This document shows positions 16,126 through 25,293 of a stretch of 31,860 bases of DNA, piece by piece. The stretch is from contig CALJFL010000083.1 in NCBI GenBank assembly GCA_938074135.1, positions 1-31,860 on the forward strand. Reading direction: 5' to 3'. This stretch comes from an uncultured Halieaceae bacterium. Lineage in GTDB: Bacteria > Pseudomonadota > Gammaproteobacteria > Pseudomonadales > Halieaceae. The notes beneath the pieces are model-generated. The model worked only from the letters and a program-made list of their open reading frames with translations. It did no database searches and was not told where the DNA came from. Every line of letters starts with the position of its first letter. The stretch's first letter is position 1. The position numbers and the translations under genes were made by a program.

Positions 16126-17193
16126 TTGCGCGCTTATCTGACCGTCGCAGTCCTGTTACTTCTGATTTTCGGCGGCATAGCCACCTTCCTGTTCGGTAAG
16201 TTCTCCATGCTCGCAGGCATGGATTTCACCCCGCCACCGGTTACCGTGGCCGCCGCCACCGCACGCGAGGACGTCTGGGAAACCGAGCTGGAAGCGGTGG
16301 GAACAATTCGCGCCACTCGCGGCGTGGAATTAAGCGCCGAAACCAGCGGTGAAATTATCGCTATCTCGGCCAACTCCGGAGATTCAGTGACGGCTGGCGA
16401 CCTCATTGTCACCCTTAACGACAGCGTGGAGCGGGCCAGTCGTGAACGGCAAATTGCCAACCTCGAATTGGCCAGGCTGTTATTCGAACGCGACGCCAGC
16501 CTGGTCAAGCAAAAATCCATTCCACAAAGCCAATACGATCGATCAAAGGCAGACCTGGATAGCGCCATTGCAACCCTGGCCGAGACAGATGCAAGACTGG
16601 ACAACAAGCGCATCGTGGCACCCTTCAGCGGCACTGTCGGCATCATCCAGGTGAAGGTGGGTGACTATATTGAATCTGGCACATCCATCACCACCTTGCA
16701 GGACCTGACCGAACTGGAAGTGGATTTCTCAGTGCCTGCCCGCCATTTTCCCAGACTGCGCAAGGGGCAGGAAATCGACGTGCTTACGGCGGCATACCCC
16801 GACGCTGTGTTCACCGCGAGTCTGGAAGCGGTCGACGCGGAAGTTAACGCCAATACCCGCAACCTGATGCTGCGCGCCAAACTCGCTCCCGGCAGCGGAC
16901 TACTGCCGGGAATGTTCGCCAGACTCAACATCAATCTTGGCATCGACAGAGCCGTAGTCACGGTCCCAGAAACAGCCGTCTCCTTTTCACTGCAAGGCGA
17001 TACCATATACATCATCCGCGAGTCTGACGGTGTCCTGGTTGCCGAACCCCGTATCGTCAAAAGTGGGCCTGCCCGCAATGGTCGGGTGGCCATACTCGAT
17101 GGCGTCAAGGCAGGCGACCGAATAGTAACGGTTGGTCAAAACAAGCTGTATCGCGGCGCCCGAATTGAACTCGACGATACCGTGTACTTCTAG
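16126..17193 (+). CDS. RND efflux periplasmic adaptor (membrane fusion protein)
   Basis: This 355-residue protein starts with a basic residue and a hydrophobic anchor (RAYLTVAVLLLLIFGG), then shows the split lipoyl/barrel domain: GEIIAISANSGDSVTAGDLI before a helical hairpin rich in Arg, Glu and Leu, and RIVAPFSGTVGIIQVKVGDYI after it. The beta-barrel and membrane-proximal parts follow (GLLPGMFARLNINLG, VPETAVSF, VKAGDRIVTVG). It should link the inner membrane pump to an outer membrane channel. TTG at 16126 is chosen because of the AGAGAG site; TTG at 16084 would add 14 residues. The permease begins 2 bases after its stop. Confidence 0.92.
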   Translation: MRAYLTVAVLLLLIFGGIATFLFGKFSMLAGMDFTPPPVTVAAATAREDVWETELEAVGTIRATRGVELSAETSGEIIAISANSGDSVTAGDLIVTLNDSVERASRERQIANLELARLLFERDASLVKQKSIPQSQYDRSKADLDSAIATLAETDARLDNKRIVAPFSGTVGIIQVKVGDYIESGTSITTLQDLTELEVDFSVPARHFPRLRKGQEIDVLTAAYPDAVFTASLEAVDAEVNANTRNLMLRAKLAPGSGLLPGMFARLNINLGIDRAVVTVPETAVSFSLQGDTIYIIRESDGVLVAEPRIVKSGPARNGRVAILDGVKAGDRIVTVGQNKLYRGARIELDDTVYF

Positions 17194-17195
17194 TC

Positions 17196-20100
17196 GTGGT
17201 ATTCACCGATCATTTCATCAAGCGACCGGTATTGGCAATTGTCGTCAGCGCTTTGATTTTCATGCTCGGGGCAGCCTCTCTGGGCAATGTCCAGGTGCGC
17301 CAGTTTCCTGAGCTGGAGCGCAGCATCATAACGGTACATACCGTCTATCGCGGTGCCAGCGCCAGAACCATTCAGAGTTTTGTGACCACGCCGCTGCAGA
17401 CCCGTATCGCCGGTGCCCGGGGCATTGAATATGTAAGCTCCAAGAGTAACCCCAGCATTTCAGAAATCGAGATTCATGTCCGCCTGGGTGAAGACAGCAG
17501 TGCGGTGTTGTCCGAGGTTATGGCCAAAGTCAACGAAGCTCGAGAAATACTGCCGCGGGATATCGAAGATCCGGTGATTACCACTGCCGCCGGTGGCGAC
17601 GCGCTGATGTATATTGCGTTTTACAGTGATGAGATGAGCACCTCTTACCTCAGCGACTATCTGGCACGCAGCGTACAGCCGGAAATCGCCACCCTGCCCG
17701 GCGTGGGCAGTGCCGAGGTCTTCGGTAGATATCCCGCCATGCGAGTCTGGCTGGACCCTGTGCGCATGGCCGCTTTCGGCGTAACCGCCACCGACGCCAG
17801 TGCCGCAATACGCCGCGAGAACTTTATCACCACCGCCGGCGGGACGGAGGGCGAACTGGTCAGAGCCTCGGTAGACGCCCGCACTGACGCGGTATCACCG
17901 GCCGAGTTCAAAGCCCTGATCGTCCGTCAGGAAGGCGACGAGTCCGTTCGTCTTGGCGATATCGCTGATATCGAACTGTCGTCAGAGGATTTACAATTCC
18001 GTGTCTTTTCCAGCGGTCGCCCTGCAGTCTATCTCGCCATCACGGGAACACCCGACTCCAACCCGCTGGACGTAGCTCGCGAGGTACGCCAGGTCCTGCC
18101 GCGCATCGAAGCTGCGCTACCGGCTGACGTCCAGATGTTCCTCGATCTGGATGGCTCCGTACCAATTCAGGGTGCGCTGGACGAGGTGGTCACGACACTG
18201 CTGGAAGCTGCACTGATTGTTATTTTGGTGATCTACCTTTTCCTGGGTTCTTTGCGCGTGGTGCTGATACCCCTGGTCGCTATACCCTTGTCGCTGATTG
18301 GTGTGGTTTTCATTATTCAGGTTATGGGGTTCTCACTAAACCTGCTGACCCTGCTGGCCATGGTCATTGCCATCGGGTTGGTCGTCGATGATGCAATCGT
18401 CGTGGTGGAGAATGTCCATCGACATATAGAGCATGGCGAGTCACCAATGCAGGCGGCATCCAACGGCGCACGCGAGGTCGCGATGCCCGTCATCGCCATG
18501 ACGCTTACGCTGGCAGCAGTGTTCACGCCAATCGCCTTCGTCAGCGGATTGACGGGGGCATTGTTTACCGAGTTTGCCCTGACGCTGGCGGGCGCGGTTA
18601 TCGTGTCTGGCATTGTGGCACTCACACTGAGCCCGATGATGTGTTCACGTGTCTTGAAAGATCACAGCGGCCAGGGACGCTTTGCCGACTGGCTGGACAG
18701 TAAATTCGACGCCCTCATGAGTGTCTACCGCCGACTATTAGCTCACTGCCTGGATAATCGCGGTGCTGTACTGCTTTTTGGTGGCACCATTTTAGTCAGT
18801 ATTCCGCTGCTGTTCGCCCTGGCCCAGAGCGAGCTGGCACCGGAAGAAGACAGCGGCCTCATGTACCTGATTGCCACTCCCCCAAAGCACGCAAACCTCG
18901 ATTACATCGTTTATTTTCTGGACCAGGTTGTCGACGTCTGGCAGGAATCACCCGAGGCCAATCACTCTTTCCAGGTAGCATCCCCGGACTTTAACTTCGG
19001 CGGTATTATTCTCTCGCCTTGGGAAGAGCGGGAGCGCACCCAGAAAGAGGTGCAGACCGAAATACAATCGAAATTCGGCAGAATAGCCGGGCTCGAGGTG
19101 TTCGCATTCGCCGAGCCGTCGCTACCGGGCTCGGATGCAGGATTACCGGTCAGCTTTGTCGTCGCGTCGACAACCGATTACGCCTCGGTGATCGCTGTCG
19201 CGGATGAACTATTGAAAGAGGCAAGGGAATCAGGGCTATTTATTTTCGTTACCCAGACATTAAGGTTCGATCGCCCCGAAGTCGTCGTGGACATTGATCG
19301 CGAGCGTGCGGCACGATTGGGTATCTCCATGCAGGACCTCGGAGAAACACTGGCCATAATGCTCGGCGAGGCCGAGACCAACCGCTTCAATCTGGAGGGT
19401 CGCAGCTACAAGGTGATTCCCCAGGCATCCCGCGATTTTCGCCTGACCAAGGAAGAACTGGAAAAGTACTACGTGCGCACCTCCAGCAACGAACTGGTAC
19501 CCATGTCTGCGGTCATTACGCTGAGCTCGAAAGTGGAACCCAACGAACTGACCCAGTATCAACAACTCAACAGCACAACGATTCAGGGCATGATGATGCC
19601 GCCGAACAGCCTTGCCAAGGGCCTGGACTTCCTGCGCGACAAGCTGGCCGAGATAGCACCACCCAGTTTTCGCGACGGCTATACCGGTATGTCGCGGCAG
19701 TACGTTCGCGAAACAGGCTCCTTTCCGATCCTGTTTGGCCTGTCTCTGACGCTGATATTTCTGGTCTTGTCAGCACAGTTCAACAGTTTCCGAGACCCGC
19801 TGGTCGTCCTGGTATCGGTGCCTCTTTCAATTTTTGGGGCGATGGTACCTATCGCACTGGGGTTCACCACGCTCAATATTTACACGCAAATAGGACTGTT
19901 GACCCTTATCGGCCTGATCAGCAAGCACGGCATACTGATCGTGGAGTTCGCCAACAATATGGTGCTGGCCGGTTTGGATCGTCGTCATGCTGTACAGGAA
20001 GCCGCCGCCCTGCGTCTGCGGCCGATATTGATGACTACCTTTGCCACCGTGCTGGGCGTTTGGCCCCTGCTGATTGCCAGCGGCGCCGGAGCCAATAGTC

Positions 20101-20270
20101 GGTTCAGCATAGGGCTAATTATCACGGCCGGCATGCTTGTCGGGACGCTGTTTACCCTGTTCGTACTGCCAATATTCTACCTGCCCTTTCGCAAGGAAGC
20201 CGCGTCAGTAGACCTTCCCCCCCTGCAACCGGGCGAGTCGGCACTGGAGCCCCCTCCCCGTTCAGCCTGA
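17196..20270 (+). CDS. RND efflux permease, HAE1-like
   Basis: This 1024-residue inner membrane pump of the AcrB type has the first membrane segment at about 10-30, two large periplasmic loops and twelve membrane segments expected. The proton relay residues are present: Asp398-Asp399 in VVDDAIVVVEN and Lys910 in GLISKHGILIVEF, equivalent to Asp407/Asp408 and Lys940 of AcrB. It starts with GTG 2 bases after the adaptor stop, so the two are one transcript. No TolC-type outer membrane gene and no regulator gene is adjacent, so it probably uses a shared channel. The exported compounds cannot be predicted. Its last 9 bases overlap the convergent VOC gene. Confidence 0.95.
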   Translation: MVFTDHFIKRPVLAIVVSALIFMLGAASLGNVQVRQFPELERSIITVHTVYRGASARTIQSFVTTPLQTRIAGARGIEYVSSKSNPSISEIEIHVRLGEDSSAVLSEVMAKVNEAREILPRDIEDPVITTAAGGDALMYIAFYSDEMSTSYLSDYLARSVQPEIATLPGVGSAEVFGRYPAMRVWLDPVRMAAFGVTATDASAAIRRENFITTAGGTEGELVRASVDARTDAVSPAEFKALIVRQEGDESVRLGDIADIELSSEDLQFRVFSSGRPAVYLAITGTPDSNPLDVAREVRQVLPRIEAALPADVQMFLDLDGSVPIQGALDEVVTTLLEAALIVILVIYLFLGSLRVVLIPLVAIPLSLIGVVFIIQVMGFSLNLLTLLAMVIAIGLVVDDAIVVVENVHRHIEHGESPMQAASNGAREVAMPVIAMTLTLAAVFTPIAFVSGLTGALFTEFALTLAGAVIVSGIVALTLSPMMCSRVLKDHSGQGRFADWLDSKFDALMSVYRRLLAHCLDNRGAVLLFGGTILVSIPLLFALAQSELAPEEDSGLMYLIATPPKHANLDYIVYFLDQVVDVWQESPEANHSFQVASPDFNFGGIILSPWEERERTQKEVQTEIQSKFGRIAGLEVFAFAEPSLPGSDAGLPVSFVVASTTDYASVIAVADELLKEARESGLFIFVTQTLRFDRPEVVVDIDRERAARLGISMQDLGETLAIMLGEAETNRFNLEGRSYKVIPQASRDFRLTKEELEKYYVRTSSNELVPMSAVITLSSKVEPNELTQYQQLNSTTIQGMMMPPNSLAKGLDFLRDKLAEIAPPSFRDGYTGMSRQYVRETGSFPILFGLSLTLIFLVLSAQFNSFRDPLVVLVSVPLSIFGAMVPIALGFTTLNIYTQIGLLTLIGLISKHGILIVEFANNMVLAGLDRRHAVQEAAALRLRPILMTTFATVLGVWPLLIASGAGANSRFSIGLIITAGMLVGTLFTLFVLPIFYLPFRKEAASVDLPPLQPGESALEPPPRSA

Positions 20271-20636
20271 CCCGGTGGCAATGTTTGCCTCGACGCCATT
20301 CCCGCACGGATCCTTACAGAACACCTGCGAAATACCGTAGGTCGGTATCTCCCTGACCGAGTATTCCACACCCAATGCATCGAGTCTGGCGATATAGCCA
20401 TCGTAATCCAGCACCTCAAAGGCAATATGATCGAGATAGTAAGGCTTGTCCGCGGGATAGTGATGGTCACTTTCCATCAAGTGAATAATCGGTTTGCCAT
20501 CACCGTAGAGCCAATAGCCAGGCACTCCGAAATCCGGCCTGGGTCCGTCTTCCAGTTCCAGCGCTCGGCAATAAAAATCGCGGACACTGGCCAGCAGGTC
20601 GGCGGGAGCCGCTATGTTGATATGGTCGATTCGCAT
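20262..20636 (-). CDS. VOC superfamily (glyoxalase/dioxygenase fold) protein
   Basis: This 124-residue single-domain protein has the pattern of a vicinal-oxygen-chelate metalloenzyme: possible metal ligands His5 (DHINIAAP), His52 or His70 (DHIAFEV) and Glu117 (GVEANI), with the KDPCGNGVE end motif. Such proteins include glyoxalases, dioxygenases, epimerases and antibiotic-binding proteins; which one this is cannot be told. A strong GAGGGA site precedes the ATG. Its stop lies inside the end of the RND permease gene on the other strand. Confidence 0.87.
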   Translation of the reverse strand: MRIDHINIAAPADLLASVRDFYCRALELEDGPRPDFGVPGYWLYGDGKPIIHLMESDHHYPADKPYYLDHIAFEVLDYDGYIARLDALGVEYSVREIPTYGISQVFCKDPCGNGVEANIATGSG

Positions 20637-20709
20637 GCTATTCCCTCTTTGCTATGAGAACTCCACATTAGCCCAGCGCGACCCGCTCTGCCAGTGAGGC
20701 CTGCGGGAG

Positions 20710-20727
20710 TGGCCTGGCGAGAGGCCA
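20710..20727. other. Small hairpin in a divergent spacer
   Basis: TGGCCT (20710-20715) and AGGCCA (20722-20727) are perfect inverted repeats around a 6-base loop. They lie in the 157-base spacer between the VOC gene and the divergent hydroxylase gene. A further AGGCCT just upstream (20696-20701) could form an alternative pairing. No T run follows, so it is not a clear terminator. I see no convincing promoter in this spacer. Confidence 0.3.
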
Positions 20728-20793
20728 AGCTATGAATATCAAACCAGAATGACGTATCATCACGGCAGAATCGGCACCAGATAAAGGCTAATC

Positions 20794-21624
20794 ATGAAAC
20801 CGGAAGTTCTCGCTATTTTGGCGATATATGGTTTGTTCATCATCGCGGAAATCATCTTTACCCGCTTTTTCAACAAACCGGCGCAGGTGCCAGGCGATGG
20901 TATTGTCGAATCTACCAGCACGGTAGTACTGCTGCTGGTCACGCAACCCTTTATCATTGCAACCACCAGCGCACTCGGCCTGTACTTGTTCCCCGATTAC
21001 CAGAACGCGTTGGCCGGTATACCGGTGATCGCGGGCGTGCTCCTGTTGCTGGTATTCGACGACATGATGCAATACTGGTGGCATCGCCTTTCGCATACGA
21101 TCCCTTGGTTATACAAACTGCACAGGCCGCACCATAATGCAGGCTACATGAGTGTCAGGCTGGTTTACCGTAACAACCTGTTCTACTACCTGATGATGCC
21201 CGGTATCTGGTTTTCCGGGATTCTCATCTATATGGGGCTGGGCTGGATCTACGCCTTCTACCTGGTGGTCAAACTGACCGTGATTATCGGCGCTCACTGC
21301 GACATCGCCTGGGATCGTCCGCTGTACAAAATAAAGGCACTCTCTCCGCTTATGTGGCTGGTGGAGAGAACCATCAGTACGCCTGCTACCCACCATGCTC
21401 ACCACGGCAAATACAAGGCTGACGGAATCACCAACTACAAAGGCAACTACGGCAACCTGCTGTTTTTCTGGGATGTACTGTTCGGCACCGCCAAAATTAC
21501 CCGACAATACCCGAAAGAATTCGGCGTGGAGAACCTGCCCGACACGTCAGTCGCTGAGCAGTTGCTATGGCCGCTGATATCCACCAGTGAAATGCCCAGA
21601 GAGAGCTCGGAGCCAAGTTCATGA
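20794..21624 (+). CDS. Sterol desaturase / fatty acid hydroxylase family membrane protein
   Basis: This 276-residue membrane di-iron enzyme has three histidine boxes: HRLSH (97-101), HRPHH (110-114) and HHAHH (200-204), plus His168 in IIGAHCD. About four membrane segments are seen (7-25, 42-65, 74-90, 135-165). Family members use oxygen to hydroxylate or desaturate sterols, fatty acids, carotenoids or alkyl lipids; the substrate is unknown here. Its last codons overlap the start of the EF-hand gene (ATGA, 21621-21624), so the two are translated together. Confidence 0.9.
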   Translation: MKPEVLAILAIYGLFIIAEIIFTRFFNKPAQVPGDGIVESTSTVVLLLVTQPFIIATTSALGLYLFPDYQNALAGIPVIAGVLLLLVFDDMMQYWWHRLSHTIPWLYKLHRPHHNAGYMSVRLVYRNNLFYYLMMPGIWFSGILIYMGLGWIYAFYLVVKLTVIIGAHCDIAWDRPLYKIKALSPLMWLVERTISTPATHHAHHGKYKADGITNYKGNYGNLLFFWDVLFGTAKITRQYPKEFGVENLPDTSVAEQLLWPLISTSEMPRESSEPSS

Positions 21625-21872
21625 ACAAAACAGTAATAACGGGCATTGCCGCCGTGCTGGCTTTGTCAGTTATCAGCTACCTGATGTACGACAAATTCGG
21701 TGAGCCCGACCTGATGCAACGCGGTGCAATGATTCACCGGGCTCTGGACACCAACGCCGATGGCAAACTCGATGCCCAGGAGATCGAGGCCGCTACTGAA
21801 CGACTAAAGGCGCTGGACGATGATAAGGACGGCGCACTGTCCGCCGAAGAACTCAATATCGACTGGAACTAG
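21621..21872 (+). CDS. Small membrane-anchored EF-hand calcium-binding protein
   Basis: This 83-residue protein has an N-terminal hydrophobic anchor or signal (about 5-22) and two EF-hand loops: DTNADGKLDAQE at 43-54 and DDDKDGALSAEE at 66-77, each with acidic or Asn residues at loop positions 1, 3, 5 and Glu at 12. It should bind two calcium ions at the periplasmic side of the inner membrane. It is coupled to the hydroxylase gene by a 4-base overlap. Its stop TAG overlaps the stop of the convergent ABC transporter gene. Confidence 0.88.
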   Translation: MNKTVITGIAAVLALSVISYLMYDKFGEPDLMQRGAMIHRALDTNADGKLDAQEIEAATERLKALDDDKDGALSAEELNIDWN

Positions 21873-23467
21873 CCCGGCAGGCCCAACAAACCCCGACCCG
21901 GAATCGCCTGCAACAACCGGCGCGTGTAATCCTCCCGGGGGTTGCTGAACAACTCTTCACCGCTGCCCTGCTCTACCAACTCACCCTTGTAGAGCACCAG
22001 GATGCGGTCGGCAATATGCTGAACCACGGCCAGGTCGTGGGACACAAACAGCATGGTCAATCCATATTCCCGACCCAACTGCGCCATCAGTTCCAGAATC
22101 TGGGCCTGGATAGTCACATCCAGCGCAGACACCGGTTCATCAGCCACCACAAACTCGGGGCGCGTCGCCAGGGCACGACCAATGGCAATGCGCTGGCGCT
22201 GCCCGCCTGAGAACTCATGCGGATACTTGCGCACGAAAGCCCGGGCCAGCCCAACGTCGTCCATCAGCTTGAGCACTCCCTCGCTAACCGACTTGCGGTT
22301 CTCGATGCCGTGCAGCAGTAACGGCTCTGCGAGTGTATCGAATACAGTCATGCGTGGATTGAGTGAGGCAAAGGGGTCCTGGAAGATCATCTGCATGCGA
22401 CGGCGCATGGTTTTTAGCTCGTTGCCCGCCAGCGACGTGAGGTCGGTACCGTCAAAATCGATATGCCCGGAGGTGATAGGTACCAGGCGCAGGATCGAGC
22501 GCCCTATCGTGGATTTGCCGCTGCCCGATTCACCCACCAGCCCCAGCACCTCACCCCGGTGTACGTCGAAACTGACGTCATTGACCGCCTTCACTATGGG
22601 CTTTTTGCCACCAGGCTCAAACCAGGTACAGAGGTTCTTGACCCGGATCAGGGTTTCGGGCTCGACGTCACTGGCTGACTTGCTGCCCGACGGAATGGCG
22701 GCCAGCAACTTACGGGTATAGGGATGCTTGGCCTTCTCGAAGATCGCCTCTCGATCGCCGGCCTCAACGATTTTTCCGGTTTGCATGACCACCATCTGGT
22801 CGGCTATGTCGGCCACCACCGCAAGGTCGTGGCTAATGAAAATAACCCCGATATCGCGCTTCTTCTGGAGGTTTGCAATTAATTGCAAGATCTGCGCCTG
22901 GATGGTGACATCCAGCGCCGTGGTGGGTTCGTCCGCAATCAACAGGCGCGGTTCATTAATCAGCGCCATTGCGATCATTACCCTCTGGCGCATCCCGCCG
23001 GAGAACTCGTGGGGGTAGTTGTCGATCGTCGTTTCCGGATCGCGGATGCCCACTTCGTCGAGTAGCTCGATAGCGCGCTTGCGTGCGTCGCTCACCGACA
23101 CCTTCCGGTGGTAGACGAGGGGCTCGATCAACTGGGCGCCGATCTTCATATAGGGATTGAGGCAGGTCATCGGATCCTGGAAAATCATGGCGATATCGCG
23201 CCCTCGAATCTCCCTTAACTCGGCCTCAGACAACTGCAGCAGATCATGTCCGTCAAACAGGGCCTGACCACCGTCAATGCGACCTGGTGGGGTGGGTATA
23301 AGCCCGAGCATGCTGTAGCAGGCAACAGATTTACCGGATCCGGACTCGCCGATGATAGCGGTGATCTTGCCCGACTCGACGGTAAAACTGATATCGTCCA
23401 CGGCCTTGTTAACGCCGTTACGGGTAACAAAGCTGACCTCCAGATTATTGACTTCAAGCAAGGCCAT
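21869..23467 (-). CDS. Fused double ATPase of an oligopeptide ABC importer (OppDF/YejF-like)
   Basis: This 532-residue protein holds two complete ABC domains in tandem. The first has Walker A GESGSGKS (40-47), signature SGGMR (156-160) and Walker B LLIADEP; the second has Walker A GESGSGKS (312-319), signature SGGQR (420-424) and Walker B FVVADEP. Each domain ends with the HPYTRKLL or DYTRRLL element of the oligopeptide/nickel transporter group. The fusion corresponds to the separate OppD and OppF subunits and resembles YejF. It is the last gene of the four-gene importer operon and supplies ATP hydrolysis at the inner membrane. Translation starts at ATG 3 bases after the OppC-like stop. Confidence 0.94.
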   Translation of the reverse strand: MALLEVNNLEVSFVTRNGVNKAVDDISFTVESGKITAIIGESGSGKSVACYSMLGLIPTPPGRIDGGQALFDGHDLLQLSEAELREIRGRDIAMIFQDPMTCLNPYMKIGAQLIEPLVYHRKVSVSDARKRAIELLDEVGIRDPETTIDNYPHEFSGGMRQRVMIAMALINEPRLLIADEPTTALDVTIQAQILQLIANLQKKRDIGVIFISHDLAVVADIADQMVVMQTGKIVEAGDREAIFEKAKHPYTRKLLAAIPSGSKSASDVEPETLIRVKNLCTWFEPGGKKPIVKAVNDVSFDVHRGEVLGLVGESGSGKSTIGRSILRLVPITSGHIDFDGTDLTSLAGNELKTMRRRMQMIFQDPFASLNPRMTVFDTLAEPLLLHGIENRKSVSEGVLKLMDDVGLARAFVRKYPHEFSGGQRQRIAIGRALATRPEFVVADEPVSALDVTIQAQILELMAQLGREYGLTMLFVSHDLAVVQHIADRILVLYKGELVEQGSGEELFSNPREDYTRRLLQAIPGRGLLGLPG

Positions 23468-23470
23468 AAC

Positions 23471-24358
23471 TCAATCCCCCGAGCCGCGAACGTCCAGCGC
23501 ATCGCGCAGGCCGTCACCGAGAAAGTTCAGAGAAAACAAGGTCAGCGTCAACGCCAAACCGGGGAAAATCAACAGCCAGGGAAACTCTTCCATGGTCTCG
23601 GCGCCGTAAGAGATCAGTAACCCCCAGGAGGTTTGTGGGGGCTGGATACCCAGCCCCAGGAAGCTCAAAAACGCCTCCAGCAGCATAACGCTGGGAATCG
23701 TCAGGGTGGTGTAGACAATCACCGGGCCCAAGGCGTTGGGAATCATATGCCGCCGGATAATTGTCGCCGGTGACAAGCCAATGGAAATGGCTGCCTCGAC
23801 AAACTCCTGCTGCCGCAGGGACTGAACCTGACCGCGCATGATGCGCGCCATCGTCAGCCACTCCACCGCGCCAATAGCGAGGAACAACAGCAACATATTG
23901 CGGCCAAAGACCACCATCAGCAGGACGATAAAAATCATGAATGGTAGCGCGTAAAGGATATCGACCAGGCGCATCATCACCGCGTCGACCCGGCCACCGA
24001 CATAGCCGGCAATGGCACCCCAGGTCACACCAATCAACAGTGCAACTGCGGTGGCAACAAAGCCGACAGCCAGCGAAACCCGACCGCCATACATAATCTG
24101 GGTCATCAGGTCGCGGCCAAAGATATCAGTGCCCAGCCAGTTTTCCGCCGACGGCGGCGTAGCGCCCAGGTCCAGGTCCTGCGCGTCATAGGCGTACGGC
24201 GCAATCCATGGCGTCAGTATGGCGATAACAATAAAAGTCATCAGCACGACCAGGCCAAACAGCGCCAGACGATTCTTGCGCAGACGACGCCAGGCATCCT
24301 GCCACAGGGACGTGCCCTCCTGAGCCATGCTGATATCGACGATAGTCTCTGTGCTCAT
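23471..24358 (-). CDS. Oligopeptide ABC importer permease, OppC-like
   Basis: This permease has about 295 residues, a cytoplasmic N-tail, a first membrane segment near 30-52, an OppC_N-type region followed by the extracytoplasmic loop (GTDIFGRDLMTQIMYGGRVSLAVG), and four or five more membrane segments. The coupling loop EAAISIGLSPATIIRRHMIPN contacts the ATPase. Two starts are possible: GTG at 24361 or ATG at 24358. The ATG is preferred because GGGGGT sits 6 bases before it, and it shares one base with the OppB stop. It pairs with the OppB-like protein. Confidence 0.93.
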   Translation of the reverse strand: MSTETIVDISMAQEGTSLWQDAWRRLRKNRLALFGLVVLMTFIVIAILTPWIAPYAYDAQDLDLGATPPSAENWLGTDIFGRDLMTQIMYGGRVSLAVGFVATAVALLIGVTWGAIAGYVGGRVDAVMMRLVDILYALPFMIFIVLLMVVFGRNMLLLFLAIGAVEWLTMARIMRGQVQSLRQQEFVEAAISIGLSPATIIRRHMIPNALGPVIVYTTLTIPSVMLLEAFLSFLGLGIQPPQTSWGLLISYGAETMEEFPWLLIFPGLALTLTLFSLNFLGDGLRDALDVRGSGD

Positions 24359-25290
24359 CACTTACCCCCGAACTGCGCTCGCAGCCTCGGGTTCATCCAG
24401 GCCGCCAGGATATCCGACAGCAGGTTGAACAAGACAATGAGGGTGGAGAAGAACACCGTCGTACCCAGGATCATGGTGTAGTCACGATTGAAAGCGGCCT
24501 GCACATAGAAGCGACCCAGACCTGGAATCTGGAAGATCGTCTCCACCACGAAAGAACCCGCCAGCAGCCCGGCAAATGCCGGTCCAAGGAATGCTACCAC
24601 CGGAATCAGGCCACCACGCAGCGCGTGGCGAGTCACCACCTGCCACTCGGGCAGACCTTTCGCCCTGGCAGTGCGGATGTAGTCCTGCGACATCACTTCC
24701 AGCATGCCGGCCCGACTCAAGCGGGCGATATAGGCCGCATAGCCAGAGCCCAGGGTAATAGCTGGCAGAATCTTGTCACCGGGAATATCACCCCACCCCG
24801 ATACAGGCAACCAGTCGAGATAAATACCAAACACCAGCACCAGCAGCGGTCCCAACAGGAACGAGGGCATGCAGATGCCGATCATAGCCGCCGACATTGG
24901 CAGGTAGTCCTGCACGGTGTTCGGTTTTAAAGACGCAAACACACCCGCAACACCGCCGATGAAGACCGCCACCAGCAAGGCGTAAAAGCCAAGCTCGGCA
25001 GTGACCGGCAGGCCCGCGGCAATCAGTTCATTAACACTGCGACCCGGGTACTTGAAGGAAGGGCCCAACTCCCCCTGGGCCAAATCGCCCAGGTAGGCGG
25101 TGTACTGCTGAAATATCGGCAGGTCCAATCGATACTGCGCTTCCAGCGCTGCCTTGACCTCGGGCATGACCGCTTTTTCGCTGTCGAAGGGCCCACCCGG
25201 CGCCAGGCGAACGAGGAAGAATGTGACGGTGATAACGGCCAGTATCACCGGGATGGACTGCAGTAGTCGACTGCCTATGAAACGCCACAT
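24358..25290 (-). CDS. Oligopeptide ABC importer permease, OppB-like
   Basis: This 310-residue permease begins with the OppB-type segment MWRFIGSRLLQSIPVILAVITVTFFLVRLAPGGPFD and has six membrane segments. The EAA-type coupling loop is YIRTARAKGLPEWQVVTRHALRGG, and the late FVVETIFQIPGLGRFYVQAAFNRDY is typical of DppB/OppB. It starts 3 bases after the stop of the binding-protein gene, as expected for translational coupling. It forms the channel with the OppC-like partner. Confidence 0.94.
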   Translation of the reverse strand: MWRFIGSRLLQSIPVILAVITVTFFLVRLAPGGPFDSEKAVMPEVKAALEAQYRLDLPIFQQYTAYLGDLAQGELGPSFKYPGRSVNELIAAGLPVTAELGFYALLVAVFIGGVAGVFASLKPNTVQDYLPMSAAMIGICMPSFLLGPLLVLVFGIYLDWLPVSGWGDIPGDKILPAITLGSGYAAYIARLSRAGMLEVMSQDYIRTARAKGLPEWQVVTRHALRGGLIPVVAFLGPAFAGLLAGSFVVETIFQIPGLGRFYVQAAFNRDYTMILGTTVFFSTLIVLFNLLSDILAAWMNPRLRAQFGGK

Positions 25291-25293
25291 ACC

